NCBI RefSeq assembly: GCF_037325665.1 | Contig: NC_090245.1 | Location: 109,704,458-109,768,457, forward strand | DNA from: Littorina saxatilis | Lineage: Eukaryota > Mollusca > Gastropoda > Littorinimorpha > Littorinidae | DNA length: 64,000 nucleotides | Direction: 5' to 3' | Shown here: one piece after another, positions 1 to 13,700 of the stretch | Layout of the letters: each line of letters begins with the position of its first letter | How positions within the stretch are numbered: position 1 is the first letter of the stretch | Notes under the pieces: generated by a model | What the model saw: the letters and a program-made list of their open reading frames with translations, nothing else | Databases searched by the model: none | Told to the model about the DNA's origin: nothing | Program-made: the position numbers and the translations under genes

Positions 1-1640
1 CTTCTTTGCACTAGGGGGTAATGGTAGTGACAACAAACCCCTTTGTGGATTTTCCTTCATTTTTCTAACTGTTGGTCTGGATAATGTTAAACATCTTTTT
101 TTTTTTTTGGCAAATGCACCACAAAGGGCATTTAACCCCATTTAAAGCCTACCACATGAACTTATCATTTTGACAGAGAACTTATCATTTTGACAGAGAG
201 CCAAACTACGGGCCATAGTGACCGGCTGTGGGCTTGGCAGGTGACGTTGGCTATGGGGCTTACACCTAGTGTACAGAACGTACACTCGTTGATAGGAGAA
301 AGTCGACACACCAGGCTGGCGTGTTTGAACTGTACACTAACTTATGATGAAAATAAACTTTCTCCGACAATATCCTACATGGTTTGTTGTGGTGTGACTG
401 TTGTGAATGCCTTTACTTTAGTGTGGGTCAGGGATCGCGTTTACCGGTAATTTCCGGTATTTTACCGGTTAAGATTCGCCAATACCGGAAAAAAAAGTGG
501 ATGTCGGTCAGACGTACCGATTGTTATTTGGTTTGACCGGTAAAAAAAAAGTAGTAATTACAAAAATCGTTTGTCAGTACGAGGGGGAGAGAGAGAGAGA
601 GAGAGAGACTCAGACTCAGAACTTTATTACAAAAGGAGAGAGAGATTTGGATGGCTTGTTGTGACAGCGCTACAATGTTGCGATTATGTCTCCATTGATG
701 ACACTTGATGTCAAGGTGTCAAACATGACGTCAAAAATAACAAGGAGGCGAGCTCCGAAATGTCTTTCAGTACCGTGCGATTGTGCCAGATCTAAAGTAT
801 TTGCAAGCAGATTATTTGAGCAATGTAGGTGGTCAGGGAGCGGAGAAATCTTTCTTGTCGCCGAGAAAAAGATCTACACACACAGACATCAGACATCATA
901 CTTTTCGCGCCATTTCTTTCGGTTCCCGGTCCATCGTAAAATCTTTCAGTTTATGAGAAACTGAAAGACAATATTGTGAGGCGAAAGTGAAACTGTAACA
1001 GTAAGTAACTAGTGAGTAAGTCTTCCAGTTGCGTGATTACTATTTGCTTTCCTATTTTATTTCGGAAGTCTCTCTCTCTCTCTCTCTCTCTCTCACAGCG
1101 GCTGCTGATGTGTCACTGTCAAGTTGTGCGACAGTTGCTTTGAGGGGGGGGGGGGGGGGGGGGGGGGAGAGAAAAAACGTCCGCATATCACTGACATTGA
1201 TAAACATTGATTTAATGTATTGTAAGTCATTGTTTGTCTTTTACTGGTTGCCTTGGCAAGCTTACCGATTTTCGTGAGAGCCTTGTAGCCAGCTCATGAC
1301 GTCATACCGGTTTGAAAAATACCTAGCGCGATCACTGGTGGGTTTGTTGTGGTGTGACTGTTGTGAATGGGTTTGTTGTGGTGTGGGTTTGTTGTGGTGT
1401 GGCTGGTCTGTTTTATGGGGTTGAGCTCTCAAAATTGTGGTGGTGGGTTCAGAACAAACGTGCATTGCACAATGCAATAAAACAATTTGTGCTTATCTCT
1501 CGAATTCCCAGTCCATCTGACTAAATGCGAAAAGTATACAAAATGAAACTCACCAGCAAATATTCACAAGTGAACCTGACGGCAAACTGGTCACCACACG
1601 CATTCTGGTTCACATCACACGTGAATGCACTTCTTTACAC
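1..1640. other. intergenic, downstream of FAN1
   Basis: No gene is recognised here. The stretch holds a poly-T tract near 98-109, a GA-repeat at 588-608, a TC-repeat near 1073-1095, a long G-run at 1143-1167, and three partial copies of a GT-rich motif (TTTGTTGTGGTGTG) at about 382-398 and 1340-1400. Short open frames are present but have no recognisable domain or splice context. Confidence 0.6.
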
Positions 1641-4600
1641 TTTATTTTCAACACTTTCTGTATCACAGGCACATAGTTTATTATCTAACATCATTGTAAC
1701 TGAGAAAACATGACAAGAATTCATTGTCTGCCCTCCCATGCATGAACAAAGTGAAATGGGGGTATAGTTGAGTACCCTGTCATTGGAGTAGGTTCCCAAC
1801 CCACTGCGTCACACTTTGGGAGTGGGCTTCAGTTTCTTCACGCCAATAGCTGTCGACACAAAATAGATGATACTCATGAGATGATAGTTTGGTACACTAG
1901 TTTCTTCACGCCAATAGCTGTCGGACACAAAATAGATGATACTCGTGAGATGATAGTTTGGTACACTAGATTCTTCACGCCAATAGCTGTGGGACACAAA
2001 ATAGATGATACTCGTGAGATGATAGTTTGGTACACTAGATTCTTCACGCCAATAGCTGTCGGACACAAAATAGATGATACTCGTGAGATGATAGTTTGGT
2101 ACACTAGTTTCTTCACGCCAATAGCTGTGGGACACAAAATAGATGATACTCGTGAGATGATAGTTTGGTACACTAGATTCTTCACGCCAATAGCTGTGGG
2201 ACACAAAATAGATGATACTCGTGAGATGATAGTTTGGTACACTAGATTCTTCACGCCAATAGCTGTGGGACACAAAATAGATGATACTCGTGAGATGATA
2301 GTTTGGTACACTAGATTCTTCACGCCAATAGCTGTGGGACACAAAATAGATGATACTCGTGAGATGATAGTTTAGTACACTAGTTTCTTCACGCCAATAG
2401 CTGTCGACACAAAATAGATGATACTCATGAGATGATAGTTTGGTACACTGTATGGTGAAGGTGAAAGGAGATAGTCATTTGATTCACACGGAATTTTGAA
2501 AATGTACAAAAGTTTAGTTCCATTCCATGTAAGATAAACACATGCTGCAGTGTCACCAAATCACTGACTCTTGTAAACTTAATCTTGCTTGGTCGCTGTC
2601 TGACTAAATCATATCATTGATGACCACACACACAAACACACACACACAGAGTTAAATTTCTCATGCTGTAGGAATTGTACCAACCTTCAGATGTCTTTAT
2701 GGAATAAGCAAGTGAAGAAAAAGACGCTTCTCTGATTGAGAAGGTTATTTTTTTTTTTTTTTTTCTTTCATTACTTTATTGTCCCATCGCTGGGAAATTC
2801 GGGTCGCTTCCTCCCAGTGGAAAGCTAGCAGCAACGGAGTCGCGCTACCCAAGTGTCTGCGTGTTTAGGTGTATTCAGCCACCTGCACTTATGGCAGAAT
2901 GACCAAGGTCTTTTACGTGCCATTGTGATGACACGGGGGTGGGACATGGCTTCCGTCTCTGGGTCTGCACATAAAGTTGACCCGTGTCCGGCCCAGCCCG
3001 AATTCGAACCTGCGACCTTTCGATCACAAGTCCAGTGCTCTACCAACTGAGCTACCGGGCAAGTACACACTTCTTTGTCTCTCCAGCATGTAACATGGAA
3101 AACGAAAAACAAGGTGTGTGGGTGAAAAACAAGGTGTGTGGGTGAAAAACAAGGTGTGTGGGTGAAAAACAAGGTGTGTGGGTGAAAAACAAGGTGTGTG
3201 GGTGAAAAACGTACGTTTGACATGACAGACTTCTGCATCCACTCCCAGCTTCAAGAGATGGTCCAGCCACAACATCTGCTTGTGAGACAGGCGATCCCCG
3301 GGACCTTTGACCTCTGAGATCTGAACATCACGACAGTATCAGTTAACTGAGTGACCTGTCTCATGTTGGATAGTTTCTTCACAAAGTTTAGGGTAGAATA
3401 AAATAAAGAAGGTAGGACCTGTCTCTACGCAGTGGTTGCTAACCATTTCACTCTACGCAGTGGTTGCTAACCATTTCACTCTACGCAGTGGTTGCTAACC
3501 ATTTCAGCTGGAAGACTGTCATGGAGATGTTAACAGGAAGGCAGTAATGACACTTGTCACTGACACATGAATGAACATTATGGTGCAGTATGATAACTGT
3601 CATGGAGATGTTAACAGGAAGGCAGTAATGACACTTGTCACTGACACATGAATCAACATTATGGTGCAGTATGATAACTGACAATGCATCATCTATTCTA
3701 CACATATATTTGGTCAGAATTACTTCCCTTCGCAATATGATTACAGTAAATAACACAATTGCCAAAACATACATACATTTCAAAGGTTAGGAACAGAAAG
3801 TCTGAAGAAGCAAGGTCTTAAATTGGGGGGGGGGAGGGGGGCTGTTAAAGGTGGTCGTCTACATTTTTGCTTTTTTTCAATAATCTTATGGTTAGATTTC
3901 GATACAAAATTATGTCAAATGATGAATGAACCATGGGGAAAAAAGTTATAGAAAACAAGTAAACGAGTGCAGAAAACGCAATGAAAGCGAAAGCGCCCGA
4001 GTCGCACACTTATTTCCCTGTCAAGTAGGTTTAATTTGTACACATTAGAAAAAAAGTTTTAAAAAAAACAAATTCTTCCGAGGTAGGAAAAACACCCCCG
4101 TCAGAGAACTCAGAACTTTATTACATGCGGAGAGAGAGAGAGACAGAGACAGAGAAACAGAGAGACAGTCAGAAGTCAGAATTCAGAATTCTGAAGTCTG
4201 AAGTCTGAAGTCTGAAGTCTGAAGTCAGAAGTCAGAAGTCAGAAGTCAGAAGTCAGAAGTCAGAAGTCAGAAGTCAGAAGTCTGAAGTCTGAAGTCTGAA
4301 GTCTGAAGTCTGAAGTCAGAAGTCAGAAGTCAGAAGTCAGAAGTCTGAAGTCTGAAGTCAGAAGTCAGAAGTCAGAATGTTTATTCGCGTAAACACAGGG
4401 TCCATTGCGAAAGGGTACGTCGAGGTAGGAAAAACACCCCCGTTGGTCAAAGGGAAATAACCAATCTCACTGCCAACTGAGAAGGTTATTTCCCTTTGAC
4501 CATTAATATGTCACTCTTAATCTTAATCCACCAATAACTCCCTAACCGTGTGTTTGACTGGTCCCAATTTTTGTAAGGACCGTCTCAGGAATGTATAGAA

Positions 4601-7600
4601 CCTGTTCACCAAGTTTGGTGACGATCGGTCCGTTCATTCTTGAGATCTATATGCGAACACAAACACCCAAACAAACACACAAACACCCAAACAAACACAT
4701 TGAGTGAAACCTATACACACCCCTATACCGGGGGTGTAAAAATATATATGTAAATTTTTTTTTTTTTTTTGGACCTTTAAAAGGGATGTCCCATTTTAAT
4801 ATAATTAGCTTTCTTTCTTGGTCATGTGCTAGCGTGCATAAGTTGACCTGGGAGATCGTAAAAATCCACACCCTTAAAGGCACACACAGCCTCCCGTAAA
4901 CCATCCGTTTCTGATCACTGAGCTCCCCGAGCCTCTATATACAGTACAAACATACTTCCATTTGAACGCTCACCGAACGGGAACATCCTGGCTGATTTCC
5001 GTCGAGAGTGAGACATTTCCAAAGAATTTATTTCATGCAGTCAGAACAGACTGTTTGATACCACAATCGGAACTCGAAGTTTTAAAAGTTTTAAAAAAGA
5101 GAGCCCAGTGCAGGTCACGCAAGGTCGTGTTTCTCAAGCAGACGAACTTTCTGCATGTCGCTGCTTTCTTTGAAGTCTACCGCGGCTGATAAGTGCGTGT
5201 GACTCGCAGTCGTTTGTTACATTCTAGATTCAGAGGTACACAATTACGTGCTATTGCAGATACAGCGAGTCACATTCAATTCACAAACTGACGACAAAAT
5301 TGTGAGAAAAAAAGGAAAGTGTGTGACACGGGTTCACGATGGCTCATGGGTAAAATAAAGCATGAAATCTGGTGTGTGGTTTACGCAAGCCAAATAGCCA
5401 TTCAAACGAACTATGTCATTTACTGCTGTTAAATGCTATGCAAGTGTGTTCCATAAGGTCAGAACTGCTATTTTCGTGAGAAGATTGAAATCGTTCTACA
5501 AACCATTTGAGGCAGACTGGGCTTTAGCCCACCAGGCACAGCCAGGATTCGAAACCCACGACCTTCCGTTTGGGAGGCCAGCGTCTTATCCACTAGACCA
5601 CTGCGCCCGTCAAGTCAAGTTCAAGTCTACAAACCTTGAGCTGGTTTGTGTGTGTGTTCCACAGTGTCAAGTCAGGAAAGCCGCCCCGTGTGTGTCGCGG
5701 TTGTCGTGCATACCGCCCCAGGATCCCCGCTAGGACCCTTCCTCCCATACATCGCACCAAGCCCTAGTTTCACACAACACACAAAACATTGTCGGTTAGT
5801 GGAACGTTTAATAATTGACAAAACAAAACGGTACATTTACTAGTACTGTGCGTCAGGCCAGTGTTTCTGATTTTTAGGCTTTTTGACTCACATGCGAAGC
5901 AAAAGTGAGTCTATGTACTCACCCGAGTCGTCCGTCCGTCCGGACGTCCGTCCGGAAAACTTTAACGTTGGATATTTCTTGGACACTATTCAGTCTATCA
6001 GTACCAAATTTGGCAAGATGGTGTATGATGACAAGGCCCCAAAAAACATACATAGCATCTTGACCTTGCTTCAAGGTCAAGGTCGCAGGGGCCATAAATG
6101 TTGTCTAAAAAACAGCTATTTTTCACATTTTTCCCATTTTCTCTGAAGTTTTTGAGATTCAATACCTCACCTATATATGATATATAGGGCAAAGTAAGCC
6201 CCATCTTTTGATACCAGTTTGGTTTACCTTGCTTCAAGGTCAAGGTCACAGGAGCTCTTCAAAGTTGGATTGTATACATATTTTGAAGTGACCTTGACCC
6301 TGAACTATGGAAGATAACTGTTTCAAACTTAAAAATTATGTAGGGCACATGTTATGCTTTCATCATGAGACACATTTGGTCACATATGATCAAGGTCAAG
6401 GTCACTTTGACCCTTATGAAATGTGACCAAAATAAGGTAGTGAACCACTAAAAGTGACCATATCTCATGGTAGAAAGAGCCAATAAGCACCATTGTACTT
6501 CCTATGTCTTGAATGAACAGCTTTGTGTTGCATGACCTTGGATGACCTTGACCTTGGGTCAAGGTCACATGTATTTTGGTAGGAAAAATGTGTAAAGCAG
6601 TTCTTATAATAATAATAAGAACATTTATATAGCGCTAAATCAAAAACTTTCGTTAAAAAGGCTTGCTCTAAGTGCTTAGTTCTTAGTGTATGATGTCATT
6701 GCTATGTAAAGGTCAAGGTCAAGCATGTGAGTCGTATGGGCTTTGCCCTTCTTGTTTTGTTTTATGATTGTTTTTGATTTTTTTACAACTTTAGCAGTTT
6801 ATCTGTTTTTGGAAATTTGAGTTTTGTGTTCTCTAACACACAGAAAACACTTTCCTTACTGACACACCCTCACTGACACACCCTCACTGACACACCCTTA
6901 CTGACACACCCTCACTGACACACCCTCACTGACACACCCTTACTGACACACCCTTACTGACACACCCTTACTGACACACCCTCACTGACACACCCTTACT
7001 GACACACCCTCACTGACACACCCTTACTGACACACCCTTACTGACACACCCTTACTGACACACCCTCATAGTGCACAGGCCTAAAACAAGGAATGTCCTC
7101 ACAACCATAGGCCTAAAACAAGGAATGTCCTCACAACCATAGGCCTAAAACAAGGAATGTCCTCACAACCATAGGCCTAAAACAAGGAATGTCCTCATAA
7201 CCACAGGCCTAAAACAAGGAATGTCCTCACAACCATAGGCCTAAAACATGGAATGTCCTCACAACCATAGGCCTAAAACAAGGAATGTCCTCACAACCAT
7301 AGGCCTAAAACACGGAATGTCCTCACAACCATAGGCCTAAAACAAAGAATGTCCTCACAACCATAGGCCTAAAACAAGGAATGTCCTCACAACCATAGGC
7401 CTAAAACACGGAATGTCCTCACAACCATAGGCCTAAAACAAGGAATGTCCTCACAACCATAGGCCTAAAACAAGGAATGTCCACACAAACATGTCAACAC
7501 TGAACTGTAGCAACTGAACAGGGATTATTGAGCGTGCGTCACATTACACTATACATACGTTTGTCTTTTTTCCTTTTCAAAGTGTGACGCCAGGGATAAA

Positions 7601-7755
7601 AAAGGCTTCAGGCGATAATGTTTCCATAACCACCTCTCTCACAGTCCCCCGTCTTCAACCTCTTCTTTTTATATTTAGTCAAGTTTTGACTAAATATTTT
7701 AACATCGAGGGGGAATCGAAACGAGGGTCGTGGTGTATGTGCGTGCGTGTGTGTG

Positions 7756-7786
<31 letters not shown>

Positions 7787-10700
7787 AGAGCGATTCAGAC
7801 TAAACTACTGGACCGATCTTTATGAAATTTGACATGAGAGTTCCTGGGTATGAAATCCCCGAACGTTTTTTTCATTTTTGATATTTAGTCAAGTTTTGAC
7901 TAAATATTTTAACATCGAGGGGGAATCGAAACGAGGGTCGTGGTGTATGTGCGTGTGTGCGTGTGTGCGTGTGTGTGTGTGTGTAGAGCGATTCAGACTA
8001 AACTACTGGACCGATCTTTATGAAATTTGACATGAGAGTTCCTGGGTATGAAATCCCCGAACGTTTTTTTCATTTTTTTGATAAATGTCTTTGATGACGT
8101 CATATCCGGCTTTTCGTGAAAGTTGAGGCGGCACTGTCACGCCCTCATTTTTCAACCAAATTGGTTCAAATTTTGGTCAAGTAATCTTCGACGAAGCCCG
8201 GGGTTCGGTATTGCATTTCAGCTTGGTGGCTTAAAAATTAATTAATGACTTTGGTCATTAAAAATCTGAAAATTGTAAAAAAAAATAAAAATTTATAAAA
8301 CGATCCAAATTTACGTTTATCTTATTCTCCATCATTTGCTGATTCCAAAAACATATAAATATGTTATATTCGGATTAAAAACAAGCTCTGAAAATTAAAT
8401 ATATAAAAATTATTATCAAAATTAAATTGTCCAAATCAATTTAAAAACACTTTCATCTTATTCCTTGTCGGTTCCTGATTCCAAAAACATATAGATATGA
8501 TATGTTTGGATTAAAAACACGCTCAGAAAGTTAAAACAAAGAGAGGTACAGAAAAGCGTGCTATCCTTCTTAGCGCAACTACTACCCCGCTCTTCTTGTC
8601 AATTTCACTGCCTTTGCCATGAGCGGTGGACTGACAATGCTACGAGTATACGGTCTTGCTGAAAAATTGATTAATGACTTTGGTCATTAAAAATCTGAAC
8701 ATTTAAAAAAAAAAAAATTTTTATAAAACGATCCAAATTTACGTTTATCGTATTCTCCATCATTTGCTGATTCCAAAAACATATAAATATGTTATATTTG
8801 GATTAAAAACAAGCTCTGAAAATTAAATATATAACAATTATTATCAAAAAAAAATTTTCGAAATCAATTTAAAAACACTTTCATCTTATTCCTTGTCGGT
8901 TCCTGATTCCAAAAATATATAGATATGATATGTTTGGATTAAAAACACGCTCAGAAAGTTAAAACGAAGAGAGGTACAGAAAAGCGTGCTATCCTTCTCA
9001 GCGCAACGAATACCCCGCTCTTCTTGTCAATTCCACGGGCACTGCCTTTGCCACGGGCGGTGGAGTGACGATGCTACGAGTATACGGTCTTGCTGCGTTC
9101 AGTTTCATTCTGTGAGTTCGACAGCTACTTGACTAAATATTGTATTTTCGCCTTACGCGACTTGTTTTTAAATGTATTGGAACTTTTTTACTGGGTTCAA
9201 ATTTTTTTTTTATAAAACTTGTAAACTTATTACTAAAACTTGTACACAGAAAGTTGCAAAAAACAAGGTGTAAAAAGGGAGGAGCCTTAAATTAGGGAGT
9301 CTTAAAAGAGAGGTTCCACTGTACTACAAGGGGGGCACTGCTGCTTTAATCCAGGTAAACACAACAACAAGACACACCAGGTAAACACACCCACCTGTAG
9401 TTCATGCACAGACTGGAACCTCTCCCAGTTGATGCCCGCACACATCACCCCCTTCTCTCTCTCCCACACCTCGCCAATCATCTCGTCAAGTTCCTGAAGG
9501 CACAAGTTGAAACATAAGGTACCGCACACATCACCCCCCCTCTCCATCACCCCCTTCTCTCTCTCCCACACCTCGCCAATCATCGCAAGTTCCTGAAGGC
9601 ACTAGTTGAAACATAAGGTACCGCACACATCACCCCCCTCTCCATCACCCCCTTCTCTCTCTCCCACACCTCGCCAATCATCTCGTCAAGTTCCTGAAGG
9701 CACAAGTTGAAACATAAGGTACCGCACACATCACCCCCCTCTCCATCACCCCCTTCTCTCTCTCCCACACCTCGCCAATCATCTCGTCAAGTTCCTGAAG
9801 GCACAAGTTGAAACATAAGGTACCGCACACATCACCCCCCTCTCCATCACCCCCTTCTCTCTCTCCCACACCTCGCCAATCATCTCATCAAGTTCCTGAA
9901 GGCACAAGTTGAAACATAAGGTACCGCACACATCACCCCCCTCTCCATCACCCCCTTCTCTCTCTCCCACACCTCGCCAATCATCTCGTCAAGTTCCTGA
10001 AGGCACAAATTGAAACATAAACATCAAAGCCATCAATCCTACCTGTTGAGAGCTGTGTTCTAACTTAGCCAGCCTGTCGTCTATAGAGCTTTGTCGGCGC
10101 TCATAGAAGGCGTCTGTGTGAAAGTCGAGGGGCAACGTCTGGTAGGGACTGTGAAACGCGTCGGCCACATCCATGAACAACACGTCCCAGAAATACACGC
10201 AGAACAACGTTGAGACAGTGGCGCCCTCTGCATGGATTCCTGCAACACAAAGTATAAATCAAGTCAGTTGCATGTTTACACACAGAACAACGTTGAGACA
10301 GTGGCGCCCTCTGCATGGATTCCTGCAACACAAAGTATAAATCAAGTCAGTTGTTTACACACAGAACAACGTTGAGACAGTGGCGCCCTCTGCATGGATT
10401 CCTGCAACACAAAATATAAATCAAGTCAGTTGTTTACACACAGAACAACGTTGAGATAGTGGCGCCCTCTGCATGGATTCCTGGCAAACAAAGTGTAAAT
10501 CAGGTCAGGTGTTTACACACAGAACAACGTCGAGACAGTGGCGCCCTCTGCGTGCATTACTGCAACACAAAGTGTAAGTTAAACGTCAGTTGTTTACACA
10601 CAGAACACCATGAAGACCATGGCGCCCTCTGCATGGATTCCTGCAACACAAAGTATAAATCAAGTCAGTTGTTTACACACAGAACACCATGAAGACCATG

Positions 10701-13700
10701 GCGCCCTCTGCATGGATTCCTGCAACACAAAGTATAAATCAAGTCAGTTGTTTACACACAGAACACCATGAAGACCATGGAACACTCTGCATGGATTCCA
10801 GAAAAAAAGAAAGTGCAAATCAAGTCAGCTGTTTACAACATAAGAAGACCTGATTGTGAAAATGACAACACATATGAAGAACAATACAAACTATTATCAG
10901 GTAACTTCACAAGCCTAGAACCCTGGTGACATCTCTCGGATACTGATTTGCCTGATTTTAATGCCAGAGCAACTGTTCAATGTTCATGTCTGCAGTGTCA
11001 TGGGCAAGGGACCACTCAGGCTTCAGCATAATTATGTTCATTCCTGCGACAGTGAAACCTGTTTGAACACCTCCGCTTTAACAACTCATTTCCTCATCTT
11101 TGGAAGGTGGCCTTTATTTCAAAACTCCTCCTGCATTAAGAATTTTTTTTTAAATTAAAGCCTAGCATAATCCACGTTGTAAGATTTCACAAGTTTTAAA
11201 TTAGAGGCAGCACTGTATGGTTACCTTGGGGGAATCCATTGTCCCTGTAGTGGTCAAGCACAATCCACGTTGTAAGATTTCACAAGTTTTAAATTAGAGG
11301 CAGCACTGTATGGTTACCTTGGGGGAATCCATTGTCCCTGTAGTGGTCAAGCACAATCCACGTTGTAAGATTTCACAAGTTTTAAATTAGAGGCAGCACT
11401 GTAGGGTTACCTTGGGGGAATCCATTGTCCCTTTAGTGGTCAAGCATAATCCACGTTGTAAGATTTCACAAGTTTTAAATTAGAGGCAGCACTGTATGGT
11501 TACCTTGGGGGAATCCATTGTCCCTGTAGTGGTCTAGCATAATCCACGTTGTAAGATTTCACAAGTTTTAAATTAGAGGCAGCACTGTATGGTTACCTTG
11601 GGGGAATCCATTGTCCCTGTAGTGGTCTAGCACAATCCACGTTGTAAGATTTCACAAGTTTTGAATTAGAGGCAGCACTGTATGGTTACCTTGGGGGAAT
11701 CCATTGTCCCAGTAGTGGTCTAGCACAATCCACGTTGTAAGATTTCACAAGTTTTGAATTAGAGGCAGCACTGTAGGGTTACCTTGGGGGAATCCATTGT
11801 CCCTGTAGTGGTCAAGCACAATCCACGTTGTAAGATTTCACAAGTTTTAAATTAGAGGCAGCACTGTATGGTTACCTTGGGGGAATCCATTGTCCCAGTA
11901 GTGGTCTAGCACAATCCACGTTGTAAGATTTCACAAGTTTTAAATTAGAGGCAGCACTGTAGGGTTACCTTGGGGGAATCCATTGTCCCAGTAGTGGTCT
12001 AGCACAATCCACGTTGTAAGATTTCACAAGTTTTAAATTAGAGGCAGCACTGTAGGGTTACCTTGGGGGAATCCATTGTCCCAGTAGTGGTCTAGCACAA
12101 TCCACGTTGTAAGATTTCACAAGTTTTAAATTAGAGGCAGCACTGTATGGTTACCTTGGGGGAATCCATTGTCCCAGTAGTGGTCTAGCACAATCCACGT
12201 TGTAAGATTTCACAAGTTTTAAATTAGAGGCAGCACTGTAGGGTTACCTTGGGGGAATCCATTGTCCCAGTAGTGGTCTAGCATAATCCACATTGTAAGA
12301 TTTCACAAGTTTTGAATTAGAGGCAGCACTGTAGGGTTACCTTGGGGGAATCCATTGTCCCTGTAGTGGTCAAGCACTATCTGCTCCACGTTGCACATGG
12401 TCACCTCCTCCCCAGTGTGGTCAGCATATGATGTGTGTGTGATGAACTGGTAGCGCGACCCTGGCAACGAGTGCGGCAACACGCGACCCTCCAACTCAGC
12501 CTTCAAGACACAACCATGCAATGTCAGCACGCACACACATGAGGCTTTTACCTTAGCTACAATACCTACAATGATACAAAGTATATTTACATACTGAGGT
12601 AATATTTTGGGTTACTAAGTACAGAATGTTACATTATATTATTCAAACTATGAGGAAGAAGTTGCTAAGGGGCAAATTATACCTGCGCAGTCAGCGGCAC
12701 ATACGACGCACTGCAGATTATTGAGGTAATTTTTTTTTCCCCAGCCCGCTACACGTTGCGTGAAAAGAAAACAGGCCAAGTACTCGTCATAATCTCTATC
12801 GCAGCATGCAGCGCCGCTGACTCTGTGCAGATATAATTTGCCCCTTAGCAGCATATTTGATCCTGGGTCGATAACAAATTTGTCCTTGTTTTCTGTTAAA
12901 GTGGAGTAGTAATACAACCGCATGAAGTAAACACATATCTTTCTTTGAAGCGTTCAGTCCTCATTCAACGTCTCAAGTCAACCATTACAACTGAGAAGTA
13001 AAAAACATTTCTGATCCTTGCAAAATACCATCATTTTGCCATGAACGTAAACAAAAAAATCAATCTGGTTTACCTTTGGTAACTCCACCAGTGGATCATG
13101 GTAGAAGTCTTTGAGACGCTTGCTGAAGAGAGACTTTGGTTTGTTGCAAATGGCCTCTGCTCGTAAATATAGGGACAGGCGATGTCCGCTCCTTACCCGA
13201 TCATCAGCCAGTCCGTCCTGTACAGCTTGTAATGCCTTAGACAGAACACTCAATGAGCTACCTTCAATGCTGTGGATTCAGAATTAACAGCTACCTTCAA
13301 TAACTTTAGAGTCAAAAGAAAAAGCAACCTTCAAGAACTTTGGAGTCAAAAGGAAAAGCGACCTTCAATCATTTTAGAGTCAAAAGAAAAAGCGACCTTC
13401 AATCACTTTAGAGTCAAAAGGAAAAGCGACCTTCAATAACTTTAAGTCAAAAGGAAAAGCGACCTTCAATCACTTTGGAGTCAAAAGGAAAAGCGACCTT
13501 CAATCACTTTAGAGTCAAAAGGAAAAGCGACCTTCAATAACTTTACGTCAAAAGGAAACAACAATAACAATAACAATAACAACACTTTATTGTCCATAAA
13601 AATGTTGCATAAAAATGGAAAATTTTCTTCGGCACACCCTGCCTTCAAAGCGACCTTCAACAAGTCGCGTAAGGCAAAATTACTACATTTAGTCAAGCTG

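Noticed and set aside
1809-2375. Frames of 156-177 residues with a 23-residue repeat
   Set aside because: Not a separate gene; it is the array on the FAN1 exon 15 acceptor, reported as such.
3001-3062. Possible tRNA gene (also 5549-5611, 15895-15943, 39400-39475, 47214-47290, 63420-63500)
   Set aside because: Only A and B boxes are tRNA-like; each is followed by a repeated SINE body, and acceptor stems do not close.
6853-7490. CRISPR-like regular spacing
   Set aside because: No unique spacers; plain tandem repeats in a eukaryotic intron.
13242-13275. Acceptor CCACAG upstream of FAN1 exon 9
   Set aside because: Wrong phase after exon 8 (immediate TGA); TCTAAG restores the exact human length.
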